Shown here: piece by piece, positions 8,819-18,026 of the stretch
Position numbering within the stretch: the stretch's first letter is position 1
Layout of the letters: each line of letters begins with the position of its first letter
Source: Roseiarcus sp036489975
GTDB taxonomy: Bacteria > Pseudomonadota > Alphaproteobacteria > Rhizobiales > Beijerinckiaceae
NCBI GenBank assembly: GCA_036489975.1
Contig: DASXES010000127.1
Location: 1-64,000, forward strand
Direction of reading: 5' to 3'
Length of the DNA stretch: 64,000 bases
Notes under the pieces: model-generated
The model's input: only the letters and a program-made list of their open reading frames with translations
Database searches by the model: none
What the model was told of the DNA's origin: nothing
Translations under genes and position numbers: made by a program

Positions 8819-9769
8819 ATGCAGACCCGCCGCCTCGGACACACCGACCTTTCCATCGCGCCGCTCGTGCTCGGCGGCAACGTATTCGGGTGGACGGCTG
8901 ACAAAAAAACCTCCTTCGCCGTGCTGGACCGGTTCGCCGCCGCGGGCCTGACCGCCATCGACACCGCCGACTCCTATTCCACCTGGGTCCCAGGACATCA
9001 GGGCGGCGAATCGGAAACGATCATGGGGGAATGGATGAAGGCGCGGGGAAATCGCAGCCGCATCATCGTCATCACCAAGGTCGGCTCGCCGATGGGCAAG
9101 GGAAAGGAAGGGCTCAAGCCCGCCTATATCGCCGAGGCGGCCGAAGCGTCGCTCAAGCGGCTGCAGACGGACGTGATCGACCTTTATCTCTCGCACTGGC
9201 CGGACATGGCGACGCCATACGAGGACACGCTCGGCGCCTATCAGCGGCTGATCGACGCCGGCAAGATCCGATGGTGCGGGGCGTCGAACCTGACGGCCGC
9301 GATGCTCGAGGCGGCGCTCGCCGCCTCCAAGGCCAAAGGGCTGCCGCGTTACGAGGTCCTGCAGCCGGAATATAATCTCGCCGACCGCAAAAGCTTTGAG
9401 AGCGGCCTCGCCGACCTCTGCGCGCGCGAGGACATCGGCGTCATTACCTATTTCAGCCTCGCCAAGGGCTTCCTCTCGGGCAAGTATCGCAGCGAGGCTG
9501 ACCTTTCGAAGAGCCCGCGCGGGGACGCGGTCAAGGCCTATCTCGATGCACGGGGATTGCGCATCCTCGACGCGCTGCACGCGGTCGCCGCGCGCCACAA
9601 GGCGAAGCCCGCGGAAGTCGCGCTCGCCTGGGTCATGGCGCGGCCCGGCGTCACGGCGCCAATCGCCAGCGCCACCTCGGTCGAGCAGGTCGAAAGCCTC
9701 GCGCGGGCGACCGAACTCAAGCTGAGCTCAGCCGACATGGATGCGCTCACCTCCGCCAGCGCGCTTTAA
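8819..9769 (+). CDS. Aldo/keto reductase
   Basis: A 316-residue NADPH-dependent oxidoreductase of the AKR superfamily, TIM-barrel fold. The catalytic tetrad is visible: D and Y in AIDTADSYSTW, K in IITKVGS and H in YLSHWPD. The cofactor-loop region IASATSVEQVESL near the end is of the AKR type. The ATG at 8819 follows AAGGAGG at ideal spacing and the protein then begins MQTRRLGHTDLSIAPLVLGG, the normal start of the family. It is divergent from the methyltransferase gene. Substrate unknown; carbonyl detoxification or sugar-derived aldehydes are typical. Confidence 0.93.
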   Translation: MQTRRLGHTDLSIAPLVLGGNVFGWTADKKTSFAVLDRFAAAGLTAIDTADSYSTWVPGHQGGESETIMGEWMKARGNRSRIIVITKVGSPMGKGKEGLKPAYIAEAAEASLKRLQTDVIDLYLSHWPDMATPYEDTLGAYQRLIDAGKIRWCGASNLTAAMLEAALAASKAKGLPRYEVLQPEYNLADRKSFESGLADLCAREDIGVITYFSLAKGFLSGKYRSEADLSKSPRGDAVKAYLDARGLRILDALHAVAARHKAKPAEVALAWVMARPGVTAPIASATSVEQVESLARATELKLSSADMDALTSASAL

Positions 9770-9903
9770 GGCGGGTAGAGCGAGTAGCTTTTGTGCGGCT
9801 GGTTCGGCCAGCAATTGCTTTCAGAAAAGCAGAAGGCGAGGTAGGATTGCCTCCATGAACATCCTGCCCTTTCGATGCCAGGCGAGGCGACGGCCTGCGT
9901 CGG

Positions 9904-10440
9904 TTATGCGGCCGCCTGCTTTGCTCGATGGCGTCCCGCAAAGCCTAAACCCACGAAGCCAATGACGAACATGGCCCATACCGAAGGCTCCGGGACAGCG
10001 GCCGGCACAAATGTGATATCCGCCCCTCTAAAAAACTCGCTGCACTGGTCATGGTCGCCCGAAAAGGTGCAACTTGTGCCCCCCGATGTCGCCAGAGTGG
10101 GTGACAAATTCAAGGTCGTGTTCGAGCAGTCAGCGGAACCGTTCGGGCAGGTTTCGTCACCTTGCAGCGCGTTGAGAGCAAGCGCGACCACAGCCTCGGT
10201 GGTCGGGTCGAGCGTCCAGGAAATCGACGTGATGTCCGCCTGCGTGAACCCGCCGTAGGAGAACAGCACGCCCGCATCGGTGTCGCCAGTAAGCGTTGGG
10301 AAGGTGATGCCGCCAACAATCGTGGCATCGCCCGTGTTGATAATTGTCTCGACGATTGCCGCGCGGGAGGCCGAAGACAATGTCCCCAGCCCGAGCGCAA
10401 GGCCCGCGACCGCCGCAAGAACTTGAATCTTCTTTCGCAT
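9904..10440 (-). CDS. PEPxxWA-CTERM sorting domain protein
   Basis: A 178-residue exported protein. It begins with a signal peptide (MRKKIQVLAAVAGLALGLG, then cleavage near SRAA). The last 30 residues are VPEPSVWAMFVIGFVGLGF then a basic tail, the PEPxxWA-CTERM sorting signal recognised by exosortases. The middle is Thr/Gly/Ser-rich beta-type sequence with two Cys pairs and no known domain. Such proteins are delivered to the outer surface or extracellular matrix. An EpsI protein is encoded 2 kb away and another PEP-CTERM protein 9 kb away. Confidence 0.9.
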   Translation of the reverse strand: MRKKIQVLAAVAGLALGLGTLSSASRAAIVETIINTGDATIVGGITFPTLTGDTDAGVLFSYGGFTQADITSISWTLDPTTEAVVALALNALQGDETCPNGSADCSNTTLNLSPTLATSGGTSCTFSGDHDQCSEFFRGADITFVPAAVPEPSVWAMFVIGFVGLGFAGRHRAKQAAA

Positions 10441-10613
10441 GTGAGTAACCCCCGCGCAAAATTCTGCGTCACATATTCGACGGGTTGCCGCGACGCAGCA
10501 ATCCGCCAGGAATGTGGATTAGCTTGGGGGTTTCGTTCTTCCGACCGTCATTGTCGGGGCCAAGATCTTAACGTCTGCCGGGTAGCGCCTGCCTATTACA
10601 GCAATTCGGCCGA

Positions 10614-12305
10614 TCAGCCGGCGCCTGGCGACCCCGCCGGCGGCTCCGGCTCCCGCAATTCGCGGCGCAGGATCTTGCCCACGTTGGTGTGCGGCAGCGC
10701 ATCGCGGAACTCGATATGCCGGGGCCGCTTGTATCCGGTCAGATGCTGGCGGCAGTAGGCGACGAGGTCGGCCTCGGTCAGGCCCGCGTCCTTGCGCACG
10801 ACCACGAGCTTGACCGCTTCTCCGGTCCTTAAGTCCGGGATCCCGACGGCGGCCGCTTCGAGGACGCCCGGATGGCCCATCGCCACATCCTCGATCTCGT
10901 TCGGATAGACGTTGAAGCCCGAGACATTGATCATGTCCTTCTTGCGGTCGACGATATACACATAGCCGCGCTCGTCGACCCGCGCGATGTCGCCGGTGCG
11001 TAAGTATCCGTCGGCGGTCATCACGTTCGCGGTCTCGTCGGGGCGGTTCCAGTACCCCGCCATCACTTGCGGGCCCCTGATGCACAATTCGCCGGTTTCG
11101 CCGGCCTTGAGGTCGCGCCCCTCGTCGTCGCGAATGGCGATCTCGGTCGAGGGCATCGGCAGGCCGATCGCCCCGGTGAAATGATCGACGTTCAGCGGAT
11201 TGGCGATCGCGGCGGGAGAGGTCTCGGTCAGTCCGTAAGCCTCGATCAGCGGCTTCCCCGTCACCGACTGCCAGCGCTCCGCCACCGTTCGCTGCACCGC
11301 CATGCCCCCGGCGATGGCGAAATGCATGTGGGAGAAATCAAGCGTGGCGAAGTCCTTGTTGTTGAGGAGCGCGTTGAACAGCGTGTTGACGCCGGGCAGC
11401 ACGGTAAACGTCGTCCCGCGCAACGCCTTGACGAGAGCGGGAATGTCGCGCGGATTGGCGATCATGAGATTGGTCGCGCCGATCATCAGCGGCACGAAGC
11501 CGTTCACCTGCAGCGCGAACACGTGATAGAGCGGCAGGGCGGCGACGAAGGTTTCGCTGTCGGACTTAAGCGCCGGCGCGACCCATGCGTGGATCTGGCG
11601 CAGGTTTGCGACCATGTTGCGATGGGTCAGCATCGCGCCCTTGGGCACGCCGGTGGTGCCGCCAGTGTACTGAAGAAAGGCGATGTCGTCGGGCTTGACG
11701 GCCGGGTCGGTGAACGGGCGCCGCGCGCCCAACGCCAGCGCGCGATTGAATCGCATAGCGTGGGGCAGACGAAAGGCGGGAACGGCGCGCCGGACGTGGC
11801 GCACCACCGCATTGACGACCGCACCCTTGACGCCACCCAGTTGGTCGCCAGCGCCGGTGACGATCACGAATTTGAGCGCCGTCCCGTCGGCCGCCTTCTC
11901 GACCGTGGCGGCGAAGTTCTCGAGGACGACGATCGCCTCCGCGCCGGAATCGGCAAGCTGGTGCTTGAGCTCGCGCGGCGAGTAGAGCGGGTTGCAGTTG
12001 ACGACCACATAGCCCGCGCGCAGCGCGCCGAACGCGGCGATCGGATATTGCAGCACGTTCGGCGACATCAGCGCGACGCGGGCGCCCCGAGGCAGCCCGG
12101 CGACGTTTTTGAGGTAGCCTGCGAAAGCGCGCGATTTCAGGTCGAGTTCGCCATAGGTAATCGCCTTGCCCATGCTGATGAAGGCGGTGCGCTCGCGAAA
12201 CCTGCCGACGCTATCGGCGATGAAATCGCCGAGCGAGCCGACGCCGCCCAAGTCAATCTCGGCCGGCACGCCCTCGGGATAGGACTTGAGCCAGATCCGC
12301 TCCAT
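10614..12305 (-). CDS. fadD: Long-chain fatty acid--CoA ligase (AMP-binding)
   Basis: A 563-residue acyl-adenylate-forming enzyme that activates fatty acids to acyl-CoA. The P-loop YTGGTTGVPKGAMLTH, the A5 motif EAYGLTETSP, the A7 segment TGDIARVDERGYVYIVDRKKDMI and the C-terminal lysine in TNVGKILRRELR are all present in order. Length and motifs match FadD rather than short-chain or aromatic ligases, although substrate length is inferred. It stands alone; the gene ends about 170 bases from the start of the PEP-CTERM gene on the same strand. Acts at the inner face of the cytoplasmic membrane. Confidence 0.88.
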   Translation of the reverse strand: MERIWLKSYPEGVPAEIDLGGVGSLGDFIADSVGRFRERTAFISMGKAITYGELDLKSRAFAGYLKNVAGLPRGARVALMSPNVLQYPIAAFGALRAGYVVVNCNPLYSPRELKHQLADSGAEAIVVLENFAATVEKAADGTALKFVIVTGAGDQLGGVKGAVVNAVVRHVRRAVPAFRLPHAMRFNRALALGARRPFTDPAVKPDDIAFLQYTGGTTGVPKGAMLTHRNMVANLRQIHAWVAPALKSDSETFVAALPLYHVFALQVNGFVPLMIGATNLMIANPRDIPALVKALRGTTFTVLPGVNTLFNALLNNKDFATLDFSHMHFAIAGGMAVQRTVAERWQSVTGKPLIEAYGLTETSPAAIANPLNVDHFTGAIGLPMPSTEIAIRDDEGRDLKAGETGELCIRGPQVMAGYWNRPDETANVMTADGYLRTGDIARVDERGYVYIVDRKKDMINVSGFNVYPNEIEDVAMGHPGVLEAAAVGIPDLRTGEAVKLVVVRKDAGLTEADLVAYCRQHLTGYKRPRHIEFRDALPHTNVGKILRRELREPEPPAGSPGAG

Positions 12306-12463
12306 AGGCCTTCCGTTATCAGCGCATCACACGCCTTGGGGTCGCGGGGCGCGCCCCGTTAGCCTCGCCCAAATACCGCAAAGGACATCGGATTGTCGTC
12401 GCGCTGGCCCCCGGCGGGGCGCTCGCCGAGCGCGGCTACAATCGCCTGCGCCGCGGACCTGGC

Positions 12464-13159
12464 TTACATCAGCGCCTTCTTCGGGTCGCCGACCATGAAT
12501 TCCCGCGTGGCGGGGTCCACCACGTTCAGGAGATCGTGAATGAATTTGTCCTGGATCTTGAAGCTTTGTTCGGCCGGAATGCCGATGGTGGACACCCGGA
12601 ACAGCGCGCCGTCCGGAACCCATCCCCGCAGGCCATATCCGAGCTTCAGCGCCTGGCGGGTCCAGTTGCTGTTCGAAACGTCATAGCCGATCCGCATCCA
12701 GTAGCTGATCGGCTCGATCCGATCCTCGCGCTGGGCGACCAGTCTCGTCACCTTGAGCGGCGGCGCCGAGGGCGAATAGTCGAGCTTGAACGGGGTCGTC
12801 CGCGACACCCGGAACCCTTGCGCGGTGTAGCACACCTCCGGATGATGCAGCTGCAGGCGGTCGCTCTGGCTCTCGCCATAGGCCACCATCAGCATCACCA
12901 CATGTCCGTCCGGATCGATAAAGCCGCGTGACGCCTCCTGGTTATAGAGGCTGGCTTCGAGCGAATCGGGGGCCGGAGGCGCCACGACGTTCAGGCCCTC
13001 GACCGGCTTCCAGTCGCCGAATTGAGTCGGCAGATGCTTGTCGATGTTGAAGACGTCGTGGGTGCGCGCCATCAGATTGTGCGGCGTCATCGCCATGGCG
13101 AGCAGCATGGCGCCCAGCATCGCGACGCAGGCCAGAAGGATATTGGTCGAACGCGCCAT
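12464..13159 (-). CDS. EpsI family protein (exosortase-associated, DUF3485)
   Basis: A 231-residue protein with one N-terminal membrane anchor (NILLACVAMLGAMLLAMAM) and a periplasmic EpsI domain (PF11984). The hallmark is HHPEVCYTAQGF near residue 105, with the conserved Cys; PISYWMRIGYDV follows. EpsI proteins are encoded with or fused to exosortases and take part in exopolysaccharide/PEP-CTERM export. ATG at 13159 follows GGAG at eight bases. No exosortase gene lies in the window, which is unusual because EpsI is normally directly downstream of one; the exosortase must be elsewhere. Confidence 0.85.
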   Translation of the reverse strand: MARSTNILLACVAMLGAMLLAMAMTPHNLMARTHDVFNIDKHLPTQFGDWKPVEGLNVVAPPAPDSLEASLYNQEASRGFIDPDGHVVMLMVAYGESQSDRLQLHHPEVCYTAQGFRVSRTTPFKLDYSPSAPPLKVTRLVAQREDRIEPISYWMRIGYDVSNSNWTRQALKLGYGLRGWVPDGALFRVSTIGIPAEQSFKIQDKFIHDLLNVVDPATREFMVGDPKKALM

Positions 13160-13409
13160 GAAAAGGCTCCGGCGCCCGCGGAACCCCCCGCGCGCGTTTG
13201 CTCAACATAATGGCTGGGCCAATCCCGCGCAACGCCGCGGTCGAAGAGGGGGCCGACCGCCGCCGAAGCGCCATCGTCGCTGAATTCACCCTGATGCGAG
13301 CGCTCTCCCGCGAAGCGGGGACTTGCCGGACCGGCGGAATTGAGGTCGAAGAACGCTTTGCCGCCACCGGCCGCGCGATGCGCCACGATACGGAAAGGGT
13401 GAGCCAGCC

Positions 13410-14912
13410 ATGACGAGCGAGGACATTCTCGAATCCTTGGGCTTCACCGCCCAGGAGCTGAAGGGCGGCTCGCTCTCCGTGCGCTCGCCGATCGACGGCG
13501 CCGAGATCGCGCGGGTGAACGAGACGCCGGCCGCCGACATGCCGGCGATCATGGAGACCACCCACAGGGCTTTTTTGGCCTGGCGAGAGGTTCCGGCGCC
13601 CCGGCGGGGCGAGCTCGTGCGCCTGCTTGGCGAAGAATTGCGCGCTTCGAAGGAGGCGCTGGGCGCGCTGGTGACGCTGGAGGTCGGCAAGATCGTCTCC
13701 GAGGGCCTCGGCGAAGTGCAGGAGATGGTCGACATATGCGATTTCGCGGTCGGTCTTTCGCGGCAATTGTACGGCCTCGCCATCGCCTCGGAGCGGCCCG
13801 GCCACCGCATGACCGAGACCTGGCACCCGATGGGTCCGTGCGCGATCATCTCCGCCTTCAATTTCCCGGTCGCGGTCTGGTCGTGGAACGCGGCGCTGGC
13901 CCTGGTCTGCGGCGATCCGGTGATCTGGAAGCCGTCGGAGAAGACGCCGCTCTCGGCGCTGGCGACGATGAAAATCCTCGGCCGCGCGCTTGAACGCTTC
14001 GGCCCCGACGCGCCGGAAGGCCTGGCGCAGATCGTCATCGGCGGTGCGGCGATCGGCGAAGCGCTGGTGGAATCGAGACGCGCGCCCATCGTCTCGGCCA
14101 CCGGCTCGACCCGCATGGGTTCGATCGTCGGGCCGAAGGTCGCCGCGCGCTTCGGCCGCCCGATCCTCGAGCTCGGCGGCAACAACGCGATGGTCGTCGC
14201 CCCCTCCGCCGATCTCGACATGGCGGTCCGGGCGATCGTCTTCTCCGCCGTCGGCACGGCCGGGCAGCGCTGCACCTCGCTTCGGCGCGTCATCGTCCAT
14301 CGCTCGATCCGCGCCGACCTGACCCATCGCCTCGCCAAGACCTATTCGAGCCTCAAGATCGGCGATCCGCGCCAGGAGGGGACGCTGGTCGGCCCGCTGA
14401 TCGACCATGCCGCCCGCGAAAAGATGCAGGCCGCCCTCAGGCGCGCGGAAGAGGAGGGCGGGAAGGTCCATGGCGGGGGCGCGGTCGCCAAGGGCGTGCC
14501 GAACGGCGGCGCCTATGTGGCGCCGGCGATCGTCGAGATGCCGGACCAGTCGGGGATCGTGCGCGAGGAGACTTTCGCGCCCATCCTCTATACGCTCGGC
14601 TATGACGCGCTGGAGGAGGCGATCGCCATCCACAATGACGTGCCCCAGGGGTTGTCGTCGTCGATCTTCACCCTCAACCTGCGCGAGGCGGAGACGTTCC
14701 TGTCGGCGACGGGGTCCGACTGCGGCATCGCCAACGTCAATATCGGCCCCTCGGGCGCGGAAATCGGCGGGGCGTTCGGCGGCGAAAAGGAAACCGGAGG
14801 CGGGCGCGAGAGCGGCTCCGACGCCTGGAAGGCCTATATGCGCCGGCAAACGAGCACGGTGAACTATTCGGCCAGGTTGCCGCTCGCGCAGGGGGTGAGG
14901 TTCGACGTTTAA
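13410..14912 (+). CDS. Aldehyde dehydrogenase, ALDH7 type (piperideine-6-carboxylate dehydrogenase-like)
   Basis: A 500-residue NAD(P)-dependent aldehyde dehydrogenase. The cofactor region IISAFNFPVAVWSWN, the catalytic Glu in PILELGGNNA and catalytic Cys in GTAGQRCTSLRR are all in place. The wording AFNFPVAVW and TAGQRCTSLRR is typical of ALDH7 (antiquitin, AmaB), which oxidise alpha-aminoadipic semialdehyde in lysine degradation. No lysine-degradation gene is adjacent, so the substrate remains uncertain. A small DJ-1/PfpI gene follows after 21 bases on the same strand and may be co-transcribed. Confidence 0.88.
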   Translation: MTSEDILESLGFTAQELKGGSLSVRSPIDGAEIARVNETPAADMPAIMETTHRAFLAWREVPAPRRGELVRLLGEELRASKEALGALVTLEVGKIVSEGLGEVQEMVDICDFAVGLSRQLYGLAIASERPGHRMTETWHPMGPCAIISAFNFPVAVWSWNAALALVCGDPVIWKPSEKTPLSALATMKILGRALERFGPDAPEGLAQIVIGGAAIGEALVESRRAPIVSATGSTRMGSIVGPKVAARFGRPILELGGNNAMVVAPSADLDMAVRAIVFSAVGTAGQRCTSLRRVIVHRSIRADLTHRLAKTYSSLKIGDPRQEGTLVGPLIDHAAREKMQAALRRAEEEGGKVHGGGAVAKGVPNGGAYVAPAIVEMPDQSGIVREETFAPILYTLGYDALEEAIAIHNDVPQGLSSSIFTLNLREAETFLSATGSDCGIANVNIGPSGAEIGGAFGGEKETGGGRESGSDAWKAYMRRQTSTVNYSARLPLAQGVRFDV

Positions 14913-14933
14913 TCAGAACGGAAGGAGCGCGCT

Positions 14934-15623
14934 ATGAAAGTCCTGATGGTTCTCACGTCTCATGACCAGCTCGGCGACACGGGCCGCAAGACCGGCTTCT
15001 GGCTGGAGGAACTCGCGGCGCCCTACTATGTTTTCAAGGACGCCGGGGCTGAGATCACCCTTGCATCGCCCAAGGGCGGTCGGCCGCCGCTCGATCCCAA
15101 GAGCAACGAGCCGAGCTTCCAGACCGACATCACACGGCGGTTCGAGAAGGACGCCGCCGCCAATGCTCAGCTGGACAGGACGGTGCGCCTCGATAGCGTC
15201 AAGCAGGAAGATTACGACACCGTCTTCTACCCCGGTGGCCATGGGCCGATGTGGGATCTCGTCGAAGACAAGAACTCGATCAAGCTGCTGGAATCCTTTC
15301 TGGCCGCCGGCAAGACGTTCGCGGTGGTCTGCCACTCAACCGGCGCGCTGCGTCACGTCAAAACCCCGGACGGCAAGGTGCTTGTCGCGGGCAAGACGGT
15401 GACCGGCTTCACCAATGGCGAGGAAGAAGCGGTAGGATTGACGAAAGTGGTGCCCTTCCTTGTCGAAGACGAAATGATGAACCTCGGCGCCGTCTTTTCC
15501 AAGGTTAAGGACTGGGGCGTTCACACAGTCGCCGACGGCCAGCTGATCACCGGCCAGAATCCGGCCTCTTCGGGCCCGGCCGCCAAGCTTCTGATCGATA
15601 CGCTGAACAAGAAGGCGAAATAG
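14934..15623 (+). CDS. Type 1 glutamine amidotransferase-like protein (DJ-1/PfpI)
   Basis: A 229-residue protein of the DJ-1/PfpI superfamily. The nucleophile elbow AVVCHSTGAL places the reactive Cys near residue 130, and FYPGGHGPMWDL forms the strand before it. The longer N-terminal segment SHDQLGDTGRKTGFWLEE is that of the Hsp31-like/glutathione-independent glyoxalase III branch. Plausible roles are methylglyoxal detoxification or protein deglycation; neither is proven. A GGAAGGAG site precedes the ATG. It follows the ALDH gene closely, so aldehyde stress could unite them. Confidence 0.85.
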   Translation: MKVLMVLTSHDQLGDTGRKTGFWLEELAAPYYVFKDAGAEITLASPKGGRPPLDPKSNEPSFQTDITRRFEKDAAANAQLDRTVRLDSVKQEDYDTVFYPGGHGPMWDLVEDKNSIKLLESFLAAGKTFAVVCHSTGALRHVKTPDGKVLVAGKTVTGFTNGEEEAVGLTKVVPFLVEDEMMNLGAVFSKVKDWGVHTVADGQLITGQNPASSGPAAKLLIDTLNKKAK

Positions 15624-15759
15624 TTGGGTCCGCTTAACCGGGAGGCGCAGACATGCGCGCTCCTCTTTTCGTTTGATCAGGTCGGCCTAAGCCCGGTGCT
15701 GAACCCGCAATGGCGGCGGCGACTTGATGTCATCCAGCTCCAGCTCGAGAGCAAGGCCT

Positions 15760-15806
15760 GACGTCATCGTTATCGCCGCCGGCCATAACGGCCTCGTCGC
15801 CGCCGA
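15760..15806 (+). pseudogene. Isolated copy of the first bases of the downstream oxidoreductase gene
   Basis: These 47 bases encode DVIVIAAGHNGLVAAE, nearly the same as the first residues (DVVVIGAGHNGLVAA) of the oxidoreductase at 16303, and are very similar at the DNA level. The copy has no start codon in frame and stops being similar on both sides. It looks like the remnant of a duplicated or recombined 5' end. The surrounding 15624-15941 holds no other gene that I can see. Confidence 0.5.
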
Positions 15807-15941
15807 GGGGAGCAGAGCCGCGCCGTTGGGATCTTAAGCGCGCGATTGATAGATTCGGCGCGCCCCTGTAAACAGAGGCTGTCGAGACTTGGCTCAGGCT
15901 GTCAACTTGGCTTCAGTCTTTTGAGACTTGAGGGAATTCCG

Positions 15942-16280
15942 GTGGCGGGGCAGCCCGACAATATCGTCATCGAGCATCTGCGCGGCCTGCGCGCGGACAT
16001 CGGCGATATCAAGAGCGAGGTGCGGACGCTGAAATCGGAAATGGCGACCGAATCCGATCTCCATTCCCTGCGGGCGGACGTCGCCTCCGACATGCTGACG
16101 ATGCGAGCCGACATGCTGACAATGCAGAAGGACACCCGCGAGCAGATCGTCGGCCTTCGCCGCGCGGTGGTCGAGTATCACTCCGCCGTCATCGGGCACG
16201 GCCTGCTGATCAACGAACCCGAGGAACGGGTGCGCCGGCTGGAGCAGCATCTGCATTTGCCGTCGCTGGGGCCCCGCTGA
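15942..16280 (+). CDS. Small coiled-coil hypothetical protein
   Basis: About 112 residues from a GTG at 15942, chosen because AGGGA lies seven bases upstream and because the sequence then starts AGQPDNIVIEHLRGLRAD; the frame is open from 15846 but that part is unremarkable. Residues 10-75 form heptads (LRADIGDIKSEVRTLKSEM and two MLTMRAD/MLTMQKD repeats), so a coiled coil is likely. The C terminus has ERVRRLEQHL. Short proteins of this layout are common in Hyphomicrobiales and have no known function. It ends 22 bases before the oxidoreductase gene on the same strand. Confidence 0.7.
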   Translation: MAGQPDNIVIEHLRGLRADIGDIKSEVRTLKSEMATESDLHSLRADVASDMLTMRADMLTMQKDTREQIVGLRRAVVEYHSAVIGHGLLINEPEERVRRLEQHLHLPSLGPR

Positions 16281-16302
16281 AGCGCGGCGTCACGCGAACC
16301 CG

Positions 16303-17919
16303 ATGACTGACGTCGTCGTCATCGGCGCCGGCCACAACGGCCTCGTCGCCGCCGCCTATCTCGCCATGACTGGCCTTCAGGTGACAGTGCTCGAGCGGCG
16401 GCGCCAAGTCGGCGGCGCGGCGGCGACCGAGGAATTCCACCCCGGCTTCCGCAATTCCGTCGCGTCCTACACCGTCTCGCTTCTCAACCCGAAGATCATC
16501 CGCGATCTCGAGCTCCACCGCCACGGGCTCCGCATGGTCCAGCGCCCGTTGTCGAACTTCCTGCCCTTGCCGGACGGGCGCCATCTCAAGGTCGCGCCCG
16601 GGCGCACGCAGGCCGAGGTGGCGAAATTCTCCGCCCGCGATGCGGAGCGGCTCGAAGCCTATGAGGCGCGACTTGCGCGCCTCACTGACGTCCTGCGCGC
16701 GCTCGCGCTGTCCACGCCCCCGAACGTCGCGACCGGACAGGGCCTCGTCCCCGGCCTGGGCGCGCTGATCGAGGCGGCGCGAGTCGGAAACCGCCTGCGC
16801 GGGCTCGATCTCGAAGGCCAGCGCGACCTTTTCGAGTTCCTCACCCGTTCGGCCGGCGACCTGCTCGACCAGTGGTTCGAGAGCGATCCGATCAAGGCGA
16901 TCCTCGGCTTCGACGGGATCGTGGGAACCTACGCCAGCCCCTATACGGCCGGCGCGGGCTACGTGCTTCTGCATCATTGCTGGGGCGAGGTGAACGGCCG
17001 GAAGGGCGTGTGGGGCCACGCCATTGGCGGCATGGGCGCGATCACGCAGGCGATGGCGCGCGCCGCAACCGAGCGCCGCGTGGAGATCCGCACGAATGTG
17101 GGCGTGAGCGAAATCCTGGTCGAGAAGGGCCGCGCCTCGGGCGTCGTCACCGACAAAGGCGAGCGGATCACGTCAAGCGCGGTGGTGTCCAACCTGCACC
17201 CGAAGCTCACCTTCGAAAAGCTCCTCGATCCAGCAATCCTGCCGGCCGACTTTCGCGCCCGCATCGGCTCGTATCGAAGCGGCTCTGGCTCGTTGAGGAT
17301 GAATCTGGCGCTCTCCCAACTGCCGAGCTTTTCGGCTCTGCCCGGGCGCGCGCCCGCCGAGCATCATGGCGCTGGAATCGTGATCGCCCCAAGCCTCGCC
17401 TATATGGAGCGCGCCTATTTCGACGCGCGCCGCTCCGGCTGGTCGGCCGAACCCGTCATCGAGATGCTGATCCCCTCCACCCTCGATAATTCGCTCGCGC
17501 CTCCCGGGCGCCACGTCGCCTCGCTCTTCTGCCAGCATGTCGCGCCCACTCTGCCGGACGGGCGCTCGTGGGACGAAGCGCGCGAGACGGTCGCCGATCT
17601 CATGATCGACACGGTCGAAGCTTACGCGCCGGGCTTCAGGGCGTCGGTCATCGCGCGCACGATCCTCACGCCGCTCGACCTCGAGCGCGACTTCGGCCTT
17701 GTCGGCGGCGACATCTTCCATGGAGCGCTCGGCCTCGACCAGCTCTATTCGGCGAGGCCGGTGCTCGGGCACGCCGACTACCGATCGCCCATTCCGGGCC
17801 TTTACATGTGCGGCGCCTCGACCCATCCGGGCGGCGGCGTCACCGGCGCGCCGGGCCACAATGCGGCGCTCGAGATGATCCGCGATTTTCGCGCGCGCCC
17901 ATGGTCCAGCCGCGTATAG
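16303..17919 (+). CDS. FAD-dependent oxidoreductase, phytoene dehydrogenase-like
   Basis: A 538-residue flavoprotein. It begins MTDVVVIGAGHNGLVAAAYLA, a dinucleotide-binding GxGxxG at the very N terminus, followed by VTVLERRRQVGGAAATEE. The C-terminal FAD contact is PGLYMCGASTHPGGGVTGAPGHNAAL. This is the PYROXD2/CrtI-related branch found widely outside carotenoid clusters. No carotenoid genes are near, so a specific desaturase role should not be assumed. The gene is complete, and a 47-base copy of its 5' end lies 0.5 kb upstream. Confidence 0.88.
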   Translation: MTDVVVIGAGHNGLVAAAYLAMTGLQVTVLERRRQVGGAAATEEFHPGFRNSVASYTVSLLNPKIIRDLELHRHGLRMVQRPLSNFLPLPDGRHLKVAPGRTQAEVAKFSARDAERLEAYEARLARLTDVLRALALSTPPNVATGQGLVPGLGALIEAARVGNRLRGLDLEGQRDLFEFLTRSAGDLLDQWFESDPIKAILGFDGIVGTYASPYTAGAGYVLLHHCWGEVNGRKGVWGHAIGGMGAITQAMARAATERRVEIRTNVGVSEILVEKGRASGVVTDKGERITSSAVVSNLHPKLTFEKLLDPAILPADFRARIGSYRSGSGSLRMNLALSQLPSFSALPGRAPAEHHGAGIVIAPSLAYMERAYFDARRSGWSAEPVIEMLIPSTLDNSLAPPGRHVASLFCQHVAPTLPDGRSWDEARETVADLMIDTVEAYAPGFRASVIARTILTPLDLERDFGLVGGDIFHGALGLDQLYSARPVLGHADYRSPIPGLYMCGASTHPGGGVTGAPGHNAALEMIRDFRARPWSSRV

Positions 17920-18026
17920 AAATTATGCGTTGCATGTCATTGCGCGAAGTGGATCAATGAGCAAATAACCGCCTTCGTGGCAGCCCTGCCGCTCGCTGGG
18001 AGCGTCGATCGAGAGGACCGAGGACC

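Noticed and set aside
12942..14849. 635-codon open frame on the minus strand
   Set aside because: Opposite the ALDH7-type gene, with no recognisable domain; its last part merely shares bases with the EpsI gene in another frame.
16303..17919. Carotenoid biosynthesis cluster
   Set aside because: The oxidoreductase belongs to a broad family and no other carotenoid genes are near.
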